Shown: positions 24,762 through 36,535, numbered from the stretch's first letter. The stretch: DNA of 64,000 bases from Myxocyprinus asiaticus (GCF_019703515.2 NC_059373.1:17560281-17624280), one strand, 5' to 3'. Notes: generated from the letters alone by a model not told the origin. Translations and numbers: made by a program.

Positions 24762-24935
24762 TCATTTCATGTGGGGATCTGGCTACTCCTCCCAGTGGGA
24801 AGAAAATTGGAACTCAGACCACCTTTGGGGCCACAGCCATATTTACATGTGACAATGCCTATATGCTGGTGGGCTCCACAGTGAGAGAGTGTCTTTCTTC
24901 AGGTCTATGGAGTGGAACAGTGACACGCTGCCTAG
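24762..24935 (+). CDS. csmd3: csmd3 exon H: sushi 17
   Basis: A 174-bp exon (58 codons), phase 1 at both ends. Donor GTAATG at 24936. It reads IISCGDLATPPSGKKIGTQT and ends TVTRCL. Cysteines in SCGD, FTCDNA, RECLSS and TRCL, with LWSG before Cys4. The GATAIFTCD and VRECLSSGLWSG blocks are well conserved in all CSMDs. No sequon. Confidence 0.97.
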
Positions 24936-25278
24936 GTAATGTGGTGTGCACTCACTGCTGCTTTTTACAGTTCTTGTTTGAGGTATTTTTGCCCACCAGT
25001 TGTCCAACCTTGTTAAATGTGACCTTGTAAAATCAGCCTAATTGCTTGGTGATTCTGTCGTACAGTACATTCATCTTTCAGGTTGTGTTAGTTACCTGAG
25101 CAATTTGTGATATTTGAAATATTGATTTTATATATGTATTTATACCACTGGTCTGTTGAATGCTTGATTCTGATTGGTTGACAGACATTCTAAGGTGTGC
25201 CGTTATTTTCCAGTAAATGTACGGCTGTGAGCGTTTTAGGGATCTTCAGTTTTTCTTTACACACACACATATATATAT

Positions 25279-25811
25279 GGCGGCCAAAAGTTTGGAATAA
25301 TGTACAGATTTTGCTCTTATGTAAAGAAATTGGTACTTTTATTCACCAAAGTGGCATTCAGCTGATCACAATGTATATTCAGGACATTAATAATGCAAAA
25401 AAAAAAAAAAATCCAAAATAAATCAAAACTGTGTTATATTTTAGCATCTTCAAAGTAGTCACCCTTTGCCTAACATTTGCAGACATGTACTCTTGACATT
25501 TTCTCAACCAACTTCTTGAGGTATCACCCTGGGATGCTTTTTAAACAGTATTGAAGGAGTTCCCATCTATGTCGGGCACTTATTGGCTGCTTTTCTTTAT
25601 TATCTGGTCTAAGTCATCAATTAAAAAAAAATTATAATAATTTTTTATTAAATTTTTGTTTTATAATGAAATAAATTATTATGGTGGCACAATTATATTT
25701 TTGTCTACAAAACTAATTTCAAACATTTAAGCATACGTCTTCAGATCAAAATATTTTTAAGATCATGAGAAACATTTCAGTCAAGTGTTTCAAAAGTTTT
25801 GACCGGTAGTG
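25279..25811. mobile_element. Hybrid Tc1-type non-autonomous element
   Basis: The left 125 bp (GGCGGCCAAAAGTTTGGAAT to GACATTAATAATG) is the terminal repeat of the family at 52944-54153. The rest, from ATAAATCAAAACTGTG to the end GACCGGTAGTG, matches the inverse of the other family at 39700-40242 (shared ATTTTAGCATCTTCAAAGTA, ATGCTTTTTAAACAGTATTG). The join is in an A-run at 25399-25412. TA follows the right end. No coding capacity. Confidence 0.75.
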
Positions 25812-25839
25812 TATATACAGTATATGTATATATAATGTT

Positions 25840-26000
25840 AACAAATAGAACCATATTGTAAAGTGTTACAAAATGAACTTAATTCAAGAAATGTTTACTG
25901 AAAACATTTACTGTCTTATTATCTTACCCAGTTTTGCTAAATGTGCCTGTTTTAACGACGTTTCAATATTTTTACTGGAAAACAAGACAAAATATTGTTT
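25840..26000. repeat. Dispersed TTTACTGGAAAACAAGAC repeat, copy 1
   Basis: TCAAGAAATGTTTACTGAAA and TTTTTACTGGAAAACAAGAC mark a repeat that recurs at 26520-26810, 29755-30065, 59800-59960 and 61130-61200 in this window. It is non-coding and AT-rich. Confidence 0.5.
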
Positions 26001-26194
26001 GCATGTGTGAAGTACATCAGACACCTCAGTGTGTTCCTCCTGCTCCACTGAAGTGTTTTTGCTGAATTAACACTTACTAAACACTTAATTACCGCAGACA
26101 TGTCTCTCTAAAAGCATTGGATGTTAATATTTTACTGTGTTTCTTCAGTAGAGCTGCGTAACTCAGCAGCTGCTCAGACCTTTCACTTTAATGA

Positions 26195-26491
<297 letters not shown>

Positions 26492-26519
26492 TAAAATTAA
26501 TTGACTTGAGAAGCAAAAA

Positions 26520-26810
26520 TTACATAAGATATTAAGGCTTGTTTTCAGATAATATATCATGAATTAAATTAATTTCTTGATCGTTCAAGAAAAAAAAAAT
26601 CTAACATAATTTAGTGAGGTAGAGGCTTAAAACAATAATTTAAAAAAAAAACAGATTACCAATGTGGTAAGAAAAATAGAATTAATTCAAGATATATTTT
26701 CTGAAATCTATTCTATTCTTACACAATTTTGCTTTTCAAGTAAATTTATCTCTTTTTAAAGATGTTCAGATATTTTTTTTCTGGAAAACAAGACAAAAAT
26801 ACTGATTTAG
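26520..26810. repeat. Dispersed TTTACTGGAAAACAAGAC repeat, copy 2
   Basis: Holds ATTAAGGCTTGTTTTCAGAT at one side and TTCTGGAAAACAAGAC at the other, with an internal inverted tendency. Same family as 29755-30065. Confidence 0.5.
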
Positions 26811-27794
26811 AAATAAATAAATACAACCACAATTATTTTGCTAGGGCTGTCAAATCAACAAGTTGATGTAGTACAATCAATCATAAAAAATAAAAAAATT
26901 AGAACATTAACACATTAAATCATGCCCCCTACTTGTGCATATATTCAATAGTAAGGACATCCAAATGCAAAGCAAGTTTTGCGAGTTCTGCCGTCACCCC
27001 AGCTGCTACAACAGGCAACATGCCTCGCCAAACCAACAGGGCAGTTAGAACAGAATCAGTAAGACGCTGTTCACACAGGGCACATTCTTGTGTTTGAGTT
27101 TTTAACTGCTGCCATATAAAGGACGTGGGGAACAAATCTATAGCACACAAGCATAAAAGTGTAAATTACATCAAGAAATGGTTTGTCCTTCTTAAATGAC
27201 ACTGGCATTTAAATAATCTCCCTGTAGAGCCCTCTGTGTCTATTTTCATTAAAAATGTGCCGTCACTGTCATCTCCCACTGCACAGTGACACACCGGGTC
27301 CACATTTATCAGACACACTGCAGCAAGTCTGCCTCAGTTTAGTGGGGGTGTTTATTTGTTTGAAGAACATGAATAGGAAATGAGCTGGTAAAAAGAGCCA
27401 TGGGGAAAGTAGTGGAGTAACTATTGCCAAAAACTAAGATTGCAGAATTGATCCACATTGTTACCGAATGCATTTTGTCTTTAATTTATTAAGGAACATG
27501 GGTGAGATGAATTTGTGAAGGACTGATCCTACATTTTATTGGAACTAAAAGCTATCTGACGCAGCATCTTCATCTTCTAACACCTTGTCTACACTGGACG
27601 TTTGTCTCGCGTCAAAAATAAATGGCTTCTAATATAACCAATGGAGCTGTCAACAGTGAAAGTGCTCATCTTCAGTTGATGCCCTGCTTCTATTTTTGAA
27701 CGTCTGACTATTACTTATCTCAAAGTCCATTTTTTATTCCAGTGTATTTACAATTTATTTTTTTTTAGGTTTGTTTTACTGTTGCTGAAGTGAA

Positions 27795-28020
27795 GCCTCA
27801 AGCATGCAGCTGATTGGTCAGTGGTTAGTGATGACGTTCAGCTTCAAAACTTCCAGTGTAGGCAGCCTCAAGCTATTGTGGTGTGATGTTATAAAAAATC
27901 AACAAAGAAATCATATTTAGATATATTTTTTGCTTGACCAGTATTTGATGCAACTTTTATTCAAACTTTTATTCATGTATTGTCTCCTCAATGATCTTTT
28001 AGAGAAAGGTAGCCAATAAG
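27795..28020 (+). repeat. 226-bp repeat, copy 1 of a direct pair
   Basis: Starts GCCTCAAGCATGCAGCTGAT and runs to AGCCAATAAG. The same text occurs at 29516-29740 in the same orientation with roughly a dozen differences. GCCTCAAGC also recurs inside the unit. Confidence 0.85.
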
Positions 28021-28674
28021 AATGATAACAGGGCTATTTAGGAGGCTCTTTTGATGATGGTGATTGCAACTTCTGCAAGACATTACTGCTTCTGAAACAT
28101 TCACAGAGCTGTTTGGTTTCCGAAACTGAATAAAGCAAAAGGGAAGCGAGCTAATTTAATAACAGACAAGTTGCGCAAGGATTTGTGATTGAGTCCTTAA
28201 TGGATCTAACCAATGGCAGCTGACATACTTGATACATTAATCGTTTACCCCACTTAAACATGAAAGGTTTTTGTTACATCTACACTGCCTACAAAGAGAG
28301 TAACTTTTCAGCTATTTTTGCATGCAGTGATTTGGTTTGAAATTTGGGCTGTGGAATATCTTAAAATTAAAGGGAAATTGTGTCTGTGCGAAGAGAAACA
28401 AATTACAACTGTGATTATGCAAATTAACATTGGCTTTTAATGAGTGCACAATAGATGCACAATAAGGAACAAAATACTCTAGCTTGGAAGACATATTAGA
28501 AAAGCAAACCTCTAAATGTGTCATATTAGAGAATGAAACTTCACATTAATAGAACTGTGACTTAATATGTCAGAATTATAGAGACTCTAGAGATAATCCG
28601 CACACATTATTTATAGCATAAATTTGCATTGTGGTATGAAGTCTGCTTCACGTTCCAAGAACCGCCAGCTTAGG

Positions 28675-28880
28675 CCAGGTCCACACTAATACTAATACTA
28701 ATATTGATTTTGCTATGTTTACGCCGCTCATCCACACTAGAACAATGTTTTACTCCACAGAAAATTGAGCATTTTGAAAATGCTCTCCATTACCGCATAC
28801 TTTGGAAAACGATTATGTTAGGAAACTAAAAACTACCTTTTCAAATGAAAACGGATTAGTGTGGATTTTGCCTAAGACAG
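28675..28880. mobile_element. Possible MITE with GTCCACACTA ends
   Basis: AGGCCAGGTCCACACTAATA on the left and ACGGATTAGTGTGGATTTTG on the right are inversely related. TCCACACTAGAAC and AAAACG motifs lie inside. Region 22180-22340 has similar wording. Class unknown. Confidence 0.5.
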
Positions 28881-29515
28881 CAAGAAACTGTCGAGCCATC
28901 ATGTAAAGTGACCAACCAGTTTGTTTTGTTGTAGATGCCACTTAGGGGGGATTATCTGGTAGATATACCACAACAATGGACCAGCAGTGTGGAAAAAATG
29001 AATTGGAATAATGCCACAGCAGTCTTTGTGAACAAGTGCTTATTTATCCAAAATAATAAGTGCTAAATATTTCACAGATATAACTCAGAAAATAAAGTGA
29101 AATATACAATTCTGCTCTTGGAAATCTAGTTAAATTGGTAATAAGTACCTCGAATAAAACTCAAAGATTTGATGACATTTTCCCAACATGGCATATTTTT
29201 TATTAAAAAAAAAAACAATTATCAAATAAAACTCTGACAAAAATTTGATGACACTTTTCTTAAAAGTGCTCATTGTTCCAACCTGATACCTTATAAATAC
29301 AACTTTATTTACAGGTGGATTGATAGAGATTGGAACTATCAATTTTAGCCAGCTCTTGCCATTTGCATGTGCAATATGCATCAAATGTCAGCTCCATGTT
29401 AGAGTCAGGTACTGATTGGACATTTAGTCCTATTAAATGTCACTCACTATACATAAATGAAGTCAACCCAACCTGACATATTTTTTATTTAAAAAAAAAA
29501 AAAAAAAAAAGGGTA

Positions 29516-29740
29516 GCCTCAAGCATGCAGCTGATTGGTCAGTGGTTATTGATGACGTGCAGCTTCAACGCTTCCAGTGTAGGCAGCCTCAAGCTATTGT
29601 GGTGTGATGTTATAAAAAATCAACAAAGAAATCATATTTGGTCATATTTTTGCTTGACTGGTATTTGATGTAACTTCTATTCACACTTTTATTCATGTAT
29701 TGTCTCCTCAATTATCTTTTAGAGAACGGCAGCCAACAAG
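29516..29740 (+). repeat. 225-bp repeat, copy 2 of a direct pair
   Basis: GCCTCAAGCATGCAGCTGAT to AGCCAACAAG, preceded by a 20-bp A-run (29491-29510). High identity with 27795-28020. Downstream sequences of the two copies differ. Confidence 0.85.
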
Positions 29741-29754
29741 AAGCACAATTGTAT

Positions 29755-30065
29755 CAGATAATAAGACTTGTTTTCAGAAAATATACCTTGAATTCAATGT
29801 ATTTTTCTTACCCCATTAGCAAATTTCTTTGTCCCTGTTTTTTTCCTTGTTGTAAGCATAGAACTCACTAAAATGTTGTTAGATTTATGCTTAAAACAAA
29901 CAAAAAAAAGCCAGATACAAACAACAGAAAACTCAATTAAAATTCAAGATGTATTCTGCGAAAACAAGTCTTAATATCTTATGCAGTTTTGATGTTCAAG
30001 TAAATGTATCTTGTTTTAAGGATGTTTAGATATTTTTACTGGAAAACAAGACATAAAGAAATAAT
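29755..30065. repeat. Dispersed TTTACTGGAAAACAAGAC repeat, best copy
   Basis: Runs from CAGATAATAAGACTTGTTTT to TTTTTACTGGAAAACAAGAC. The inner part carries TTCAGAAAATATACCTTGAA and an inverse TTCAAGATGTATTCTGCGAA, so it is palindromic, as a MITE would be. Confidence 0.6.
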
Positions 30066-30141
30066 CCCACATTGTTTCACACAATACATTTTTAGCATTT
30101 TGCCTATGCCATTCTAAAACTCTTACACTCCTCATCTCTAG

Positions 30142-30315
30142 CCATCAGTTGTGGGCACCCAGGGAGCCCCATCTATGGGCGTACCATAGGCAATGGCTTC
30201 AACCTGAACGATGTGGTGAGCTTCTCCTGCAACATGGGCTATGTGATGGAGGGCCCCTCTTGGGCCCAGTGTCAGGCCAACCGACAGTGGAGTCAGCCAC
30301 CACCAACGTGTAAAG
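30142..30315 (+). CDS. csmd3: csmd3 exon J: sushi 19
   Basis: A 174-bp exon (58 codons), phase 1 at both ends. Donor GTGGGG at 30316, the weakest donor in the set. It reads [20 protein letters not shown] and ends PPPTCK. Cysteines in SCGH, FSCNMG, AQCQAN and PTCK, with QWSQ before Cys4. It has an internal Met only late, so simple ORF calls of 60 codons or more miss it. Homology ([19 protein letters not shown]) and frame continuity with the exons at 26223 and 31973 support it. Confidence 0.96.
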
Positions 30316-30592
30316 GTGGGGAAAAAAGTTAAGTCTTTTATTCACACGGAGCTTTGCCCGATCCACCGCCTACCAAAATAAAAGCACTGCAGTGCACTGG
30401 GGGTAAGGAGGGGTAGTTGCTGCTGCCATGGCACCTGCACTATACCATACATGGCTGCCTAGTGTGGGGTTTGGTGCCTGAAAAAAAGCCTTTGATTATA
30501 CCTGTAAGGAAGCACAATGGTAATTGTAAACACTTGTTATGGATAGTATGTCAGATATCGCTGATATATTCAGTTTGATTTAGCATGTTCAG

Positions 30593-31070
30593 TAGTGTTG
30601 TGTGTAATGCATTACTAAGTAATTATTGACTGTAATTAAATTACTTTTTCATTGAAAAAGTAAGGGATTACTCATAATTTTATAGTAATTTAGTTACAGT
30701 TACTTTTGATGTAACTGCGGTAAATACTGTATAGACTCTAGAACCATTCTATATAAAACAATAGTGAATTTAAAATCGAAATTTAACATCTAATGTTAAA
30801 ATGTATATTTTCTAATTTAATGCAGTCCCCTTAAATTCTTTGGCCAGTTCATTAATAATTTATTTGATTTTATATGATTTATTTGAAAGAAATAAAAGAA
30901 CAATTTCATGTCTATCCTTGTATTTTCATCTGGTCGAGGTTGATAAGGGGTTTAGAAGTAATTAGTAATTTTTCAGAAAGAGTAATTAGTACAGTAATCT
31001 AATTACACTGTAGAAGATGTAATTAGTGGTTAGTAATTAATAACTTTTTAGAGTAACTTACCCAACACTG
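30593..31070. mobile_element. hAT MITE, 478 bp, exact 8-bp target duplication
   Basis: Starts TAGTGTTGTGTGTAATGCAT and ends GTAACTTACCCAACACTG. ATGTTCAG flanks both sides (30585-30592, 31071-31078). GTAATTA-rich text is near both ends. Common fish hAT termini read CAGTGTTGGGTAAGTTAC, as here. Confidence 0.9.
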
Positions 31071-31213
31071 ATGTTCAGTGATATGTGAATCTGCATGTAT
31101 GCACTCTCTTATTACTTCATATAACTGAATGTTACATGATAGTAACACAGGGTGAACTAAACGGCACAAAATATTGTTGTATTACAATGTATATTAGTGT
31201 TATCATTAATTTG

Positions 31214-31715
31214 TAAAGGGATAGTTCACCGAAAAATACAAATTCTGTCATCATTTACTCACTCATATCTTTCAAAACACAAATGTCTTTCTTTTTTCCA
31301 TGGAACACAAAAGATGTTTAGCAGAATGTTCACACCACACTTTTCCATACAATTAAAGTTAAGGGTGACCAGGAGTCGTTAAGCTCCTAAAAGTGCCATA
31401 GAGGCATCATAAACATAGCCAATGTGACTTGTACACTATATTCCAAGTATTCTGCCTTGTGTATTCTGTAATAGCTTTGTGTGAGGAGCATACCGAAATT
31501 TGAGTTTTTCACTGAAAATCTTGCCTTGAAAAATGTTGCTTGACAACTGTAGTTACCATTCACTTTCATTGTATGGAAAAGTAGCTTAGGCATTCAGCTT
31601 TATAAAAAAAAACTCCGTTTGTGTTCCACGAAAGAAACAAGTCATACAAATTTTGAAAGACATAAGGGTGAGTAAAAAATAAAAATATTTCATTTTTGGC
31701 TGAAATGTTTCTTTA
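31214..31715. mobile_element. Palindromic MITE, 500-bp version
   Basis: Starts TAAAGGGATAGTTCACCG. The right side has ACATAAGGGTGAGTAAAAAA, then CATTTTTGGCTGAAATGTTTC. TTCCATGGAACACAAAAG on the left pairs with TTTGTGTTCCACGAAAG on the right. It is non-coding. Confidence 0.8.
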
Positions 31716-31972
31716 TGGTATATCGAGTAATTGTGATTCACTGTGTCAGAACATGATTTGTTTTTTGTTTTTTATTCACTTATTTATTCATTCATTCATT
31801 TGAAAATTGAATTTATAATATGACATGGCAAATGCTCACAATACAGAGCACAATTTTCAAACAAGTTTCTTATATTTGACCTATTTGCTTGCACATGCTT
31901 AGTGCTTCTGCCAAATAACACATGTCCCTCTTCTTCTATATCTTGTTCTCTCCCTGTATTCCTTGTGTTCAG

Positions 31973-32158
31973 TTGTCAATTGCTCAGATCCTGGGATTCC
32001 AGCCAACTCTATCAGGCAGAGTAAGATCGAGCATGGAAACTTCACCTTTGGCACGGTGGTTTTCTATGACTGCAACCCTGGTTATTACCTGTTTGGCTCA
32101 CCTGTCCTCATCTGCCAACCCACGGGTCAGTGGGACAAGCCGCTGCCCGAGTGTATAA
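31973..32158 (+). CDS. csmd3: csmd3 exon K: sushi 20
   Basis: A 186-bp exon (62 codons), phase 1 at both ends. Donor GTAAGT at 32159. It reads VVNCSDPGIPANSIRQSKIE and ends LPECI. Cysteines in NCSD, YDCNPG, LICQPT and PECI. There are two sequons (NCS, NFT in GNFTF). KIEHGNF and FGTVVFYDCNPGYYLFGS match CSMD3 as I recall it; CSMD1 has a differently spaced block here. Another 78-codon frame over the same DNA is a shadow. Confidence 0.97.
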   Translation: MSIAQILGFQPTLSGRVRSSMETSPLARWFSMTATLVITCLAHLSSSANPRVSGTSRCPSV

Positions 32159-33854
32159 GTAAGTTGCTGGCAACTTTGGATGAAAGCGGAAATTTGGCAG
32201 TGGTATTGCAGTGTTAATTACCTATTTAGTCGCGTAATTGAGGGGAATTAGTTGCACGACCCCCTTCCCGCTGCTTAAGATTAGTGTTGTAACTGAGAGA
32301 CAGGTGGAACAAAGATTTATGTGGTGGATTCATTAGTAATATCTTTTTTTTTTTTTGTCTGACATCTGTTCTTTGTGGGAACATCCTTTGAAACACCTTG
32401 GCTTGTCTAAAGCATTCCACAGCAGCTGCAAAGTCGAAGGGCCTTCGCTTACATTCTGCCCTGACAAGACTCCCTGCTGTTGGAGATGTCCTTTTGCCCT
32501 GTTGCTACTTCTGCTTCATGTGTCTGGATAATCTTAAACAGATTCCCTCTAGTTTTACATTTTTGATACAAACACCAAATGCTGAGCTGTTTCTGGCATA
32601 GATCCAGTCTTTTTTCTTTTCTTTTTTTCATTGTGCCTATGCTTATATTTGCTACAAAAACAAAGAAGTCCTTCAACTAACCTGATTGTTTGATTGGAAT
32701 TTGTATTGATTTGCTAAAAAAATTATTGCCTTTGGAGTTCACTGGTTAGGGTGCTAACACAATGGTGTGTCCATTGAGGTAATAGTTAGGACACTTCGGT
32801 CAAAAATGAAAATTCTGTTATTATTTGCTCATTCTAATGTTACTCCAAAACTGGTTGACTTTTGTTATTTCATGGAACACAAAAGAAGATAAAAAAAAGA
32901 GTCTTAACATGTGTTTTCATCATATAATCAAGTTGAATAGTGACTTTGGGCTGTCAAGCTCTAAAAAGGACAAAAAACAACATAAAAGCACTGTAAATCT
33001 AATAAGTTACATTAGTGTCAGTAAATAATGACAGAATTTTCATTTTAGGTTGAACTATTCCTTTTAAAGACAGGGAAAGAAAATGCCATAATGTTTTATA
33101 ATGCTGTTGGCTGGTTGTTGGTTTCTATAACACAAATGATAAACAGAACGTAAATAAATTACCATTGAAACCAAAACCAGTTTATAGATAAAACACAAAC
33201 TCTACATAAATACCAGTTACTGAAAGACAGATAACCTTACATGAAACATCAGATAACAAAGCATTAAATAATCCAGAGCATAAAAGATACAAAACAATCT
33301 TACTTTATCATTAACACAAAAATGGCAACTTGTCCTGCCTGTGTAACTGCCACAAATATGGGGTTGTGATCTGCTTTTTTCACACACCAGTGAAATTAGT
33401 GAGTATGTTATGGGAGGTTCGACCAATCAGATACCATTGTCCCTATTCAGTACATGTTAGTGAGAAAAAACAGACACCTAGAAATACAAGTGCTATCCTG
33501 ATGCATTTCCTTGATGCATCAATTTGTAATCTGTAATCAAACTGTTTTTTTTTTTTCCCTGTTGTTTTTCCTCTAATCTTCCGGAATGTATTCATTAAGG
33601 CTGCACAGGCAGTGAGGCTTGTGATAAAGGAAGAAATGAAACTTTCAGAAAGTGCTGATTAGAGCGCTCTTACAGGAAGCTGAGTTAGCACTATATTCAT
33701 TGATATCAACTAGAGCAATGATATTATTAAAAGTTAAGAGAAGCTTCAAGTATTTTATGTTGTAGTATTATAACTTTAAACGCGTACTGAAGGAGTGTTA
33801 GCCGATCCAGTAACTATGTTTGCTCATTTGTGCTTCTGCATGTGTTGTGGATAG
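32159..33854. other. Intron 11 (1.7 kb)
   Basis: Holds a degraded palindromic MITE (32780-33069) and T-runs near 32344-32356 and 33544-33556. The rest is ordinary AT-rich intron. The acceptor TGTTGTGGATAG ends at 33854 with a weak pyrimidine tract. Confidence 0.8.
32780..33069. mobile_element. Palindromic MITE, short degraded copy
   Basis: GTCAAAAATGAAAATTCTGT on the left, TTTCATGGAACACAAAAGAA next, and AATAATGACAGAATTTTCAT to AACTATTCCTTTTAAAG on the right. Family as at 31214. Confidence 0.7.
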
Positions 33855-34028
33855 TGGTGGACTGCGGACACCCTGGATCTCCTCCCAATGGAATGCTGAG
33901 TGGGGACAAATTCACCTTTGGTGCCACAGTGCGCTACAGCTGCACAGGTGGTCGGCAACTGAAGGGCGAGTCCTCACGCACCTGCCAGCTCAACGGCCAC
34001 TGGAGCGCACCTATGCCCTTTTGCTCAG
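33855..34028 (+). CDS. csmd3: csmd3 exon L: sushi 21
   Basis: A 174-bp exon (58 codons), phase 1 at both ends. Donor GTAGGA at 34029. It reads MVDCGHPGSPPNGMLSGDKF and ends PMPFCS. Cysteines in DCGH, YSCTGG, RTCQLN and PFCS, with HWSA before Cys4. SSRTCQLNGHWS matches CSMD3 as I remember it. No sequon. The next exon lies 15.7 kb away, the largest gap here. Confidence 0.97.
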
Positions 34029-34067
34029 GTAGGACATTCACATCAATCACCTGAATCTGCACAATTA

Positions 34068-34257
34068 AAAGAGTAGTTCACCCAAAAATAGAAATTCTGT
34101 CAATGTATTGACCCTCGTTTTGTTCTAAACCTATATGACTGACTTTGTTCTGTAGAACAGAAAAGGAGACATTTGAAAAATGTGCTGGTGTCTGTTTTCC
34201 ATTACAATGAATAGGGAATTGAGCTTTCAAGCTTCAAAAAGGATGCAAAAGCACCAT
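34068..34257. mobile_element. Palindromic MITE, left part, cut by a later insertion
   Basis: AAAGAGTAGTTCACCCAAAA opens the element and GGATGCAAAAGCACCAT closes this part. The text resumes after the inserted element as ACCATAAAGGTATCATAAAA at 35372. A possible distal part (GGGTGCACTATCCATTTAA) ends near 36000. Confidence 0.75.
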
Positions 34258-35371
34258 TGTGAAGAGGAGGAGGGCATGGCTGGGTAGTGATGGAGCACGG
34301 CCGGCGCTGAATCACCTGATCAGCAGGAGAGCGAGTTAAGAGGCAGACGGCCGCGGTTCCTCCAGCTCTCGGTGGTCAGCAGTGACCCCTCTGTCCCCTG
34401 GCAGATTGCCGCGGCTGCTCCCCTGGCAGATGGCAGCAGCGAGGACTCTGCGACAGAGCATCCCTCCTCCCTCCCGGGTTTCGGCACCACTGTAACAGTA
34501 TAAGGATGGGCAAAGGAGGAGGCAGGAACCGGCTGAACAGTCAATATAAATTTTAATGAGATAAATGAATTAAAACAACATAAAACATAAGGACACGCAG
34601 CACAGCCACGTGCATCTCTCTCTCTCCCAAACCGGCGCTTCCAGCTCCCCTTTATCTTGCTCTCCTGCTGATCAGCTGATTCAGTGCCGGCCATCACAGC
34701 CCGGCCATGCCCTCCTCTTCATTACACTCCTCCCCCACCCGATTCAGGCCAGGGCACCACCGGACTGACTTACTCCCCCACCCCCCCACAGCTCTTCCGG
34801 CCATTCCGTCAGCCGGTGGTCCACCCGCCTCTTGTGAACCTGGGGGAGAGATGAGGGGAGGTGTGGGGAGAGGGAAAGGGTGAGCGGAGACACAGAGAGA
34901 GAGGGGAGAGAGAATAACTTGCTCGCCGGCTCCCGGATGCGCTGTCACCTGGTCCTCAATGTCTCCTCCGTTTTCACCCTCTGGTGGATGCCAGATTGCT
35001 CCTCCCCCGGCGGACGGTGGTCAGCAGTGACCCCTCTGTCCCCTGGCAGATGACTGCGGCTGATCCCCTGGCGGATGGAGGCGGCGAGGACTCCGCAACA
35101 GCGCATCCCTCCTCCCTCCCGTGTTTCGGCACCACTGTAACAGGTAACGGTTGGGCAAGGTGGAGGTGGGAACTGGCTGAACAGTAAGCATAACTTTCAG
35201 TGATAAAACTCAACATAAATAAACACAGACACACATGCAGCGCGGCCGCGTGTGTCTCTCTCTCTCCGAACCGTGCCTCCAGCTCCCCTTTATCTTGCTC
35301 TCCCACTGATCAGATGATTCAGCGCCGGCTGTGCATCATCACAGCCCGGCCATGCCCTCCTCCTCATCACA
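34258..35371. mobile_element. GC-rich TG...CA element with 5-bp target duplication
   Basis: 1114 bp, starts TGTGAAGAGGAGGAGGGCAT and ends ATGCCCTCCTCCTCATCACA, an inverted terminal repeat of roughly 75 bp with scattered differences. ACCAT stands exactly on both sides (34253-34257, 35372-35376). The interior has two related halves: GGTGGTCAGCAGTGACCCCT occurs at 34371 and 35017, and CAGCTCCCCTTTATCTTGCT at 34642 and 35280. TG...CA ends with a 5-bp duplication suggest an LTR-derived (solo LTR or TRIM-like) element, but the long inverted ends are unusual. Minus-strand open frames of 84-125 codons here have no domain I know. Confidence 0.75.
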
Positions 35372-36535
35372 ACCATAAAGGTATCATAAAAGACCAATAA
35401 AAAATCAGGTTGCCTTGGTAAAGAACGACTGCTTAATCAAATTGACCAAACTGACATGTTTTGTTTCATTTTGTGTTATTTTTTATTATTGTCATTTTGT
35501 TAGTTGGAAACAAGAGATGTCTTTAAAAAAATGCTCTATTTATTTTGTGATCACCTCAATACAAAGACTTGCAACAGTGCATAAAAGAGCTGCGGACATC
35601 ACACAGAAGCAGAAAGCATTTGTGTGGGTAGACTCAAGAAAACACTCTCATTGAATTGGCTCTTTACCTATAGCAGTGACATCATCAGCAACTCTGCCTA
35701 GTTAAAATAGAACTTGCTCTTTGGTTAAGTATCAAACAGCATATGCTTCATTCCCTCCTGAGGTAGAAAAAATAACCAAATGCTGGATAGTGTAACATTA
35801 TACAAAAGCTAGTTCCAGTCCACTAATTTGATTGGACAAATATGCAACGTTCAAAGAGTGCTGATATTCCAACAGCATTAGATAATTTGTCCTGCTTTGA
35901 CTTCTTGTGCAATTATGTTGCTGGCAATGAAAGTGAATAGTGACTGAGGCTATCATTCAGTCTAACATCTTCTTTTTGTGGGTGCACTATCCATTTAATC
36001 TTGTACCTGATATCTGTGAGGTGTATATTTGATCTGTGAGTACTGTTCATTTTTTGAGATTGCAGAGTGCAGAGATATGTGTGGAACACTGCAGGAACCC
36101 CTATGTGGTTGTGTTGTGCCGTGTTAGGTCCTTAAACAGGAATGGGTACACTGAGGCTCAACAGAAGAGACTTAAGACTCACTGTGGGGACAAGACCGAA
36201 CACGCGCATTTTATAACAAATGCAGCACAGCACCCAGCCTTCTCACTGCCATTGTTTATGCTGTAGGTGGAAAGGAAAGCATATATTCAGAAAAATCCTA
36301 CACCCACACAAACAGCCAAAGTTTTTCCTAGCACCAAACATGGCTTAGAGAGATTTTACATAAGCTCCACACCATCCCCACAAAAAACACTGTGCAAAGC
36401 CAATAGCTTTGAATAGAATGTGCTAGAGGCAGCTGAGCCTTTGTCACATAGAATTATTGCAAAGGACCCCTGTGCCCAATGCCTCACCTAACTCTTCATT
36501 CTACACCACTGCCATATTGTCCTTGGGGACTAGTG

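Larger units (their letters stand above)
30316..31972. other. Intron 10 (1.66 kb)
   Basis: Holds a hAT MITE with exact target duplication (30593-31070) and a palindromic MITE (31214-31715). ATTC repeats at about 31777-31800. The acceptor CCTTGTGTTCAG ends at 31972. Confidence 0.85.

Noticed and set aside
34320..35306. Minus-strand frames of 125, 84 and 110 codons in the GC-rich element
   Set aside because: The GC-rich sequence has few stops by chance; the two similar frames come from the internal duplication. No retroviral or transposase motif.
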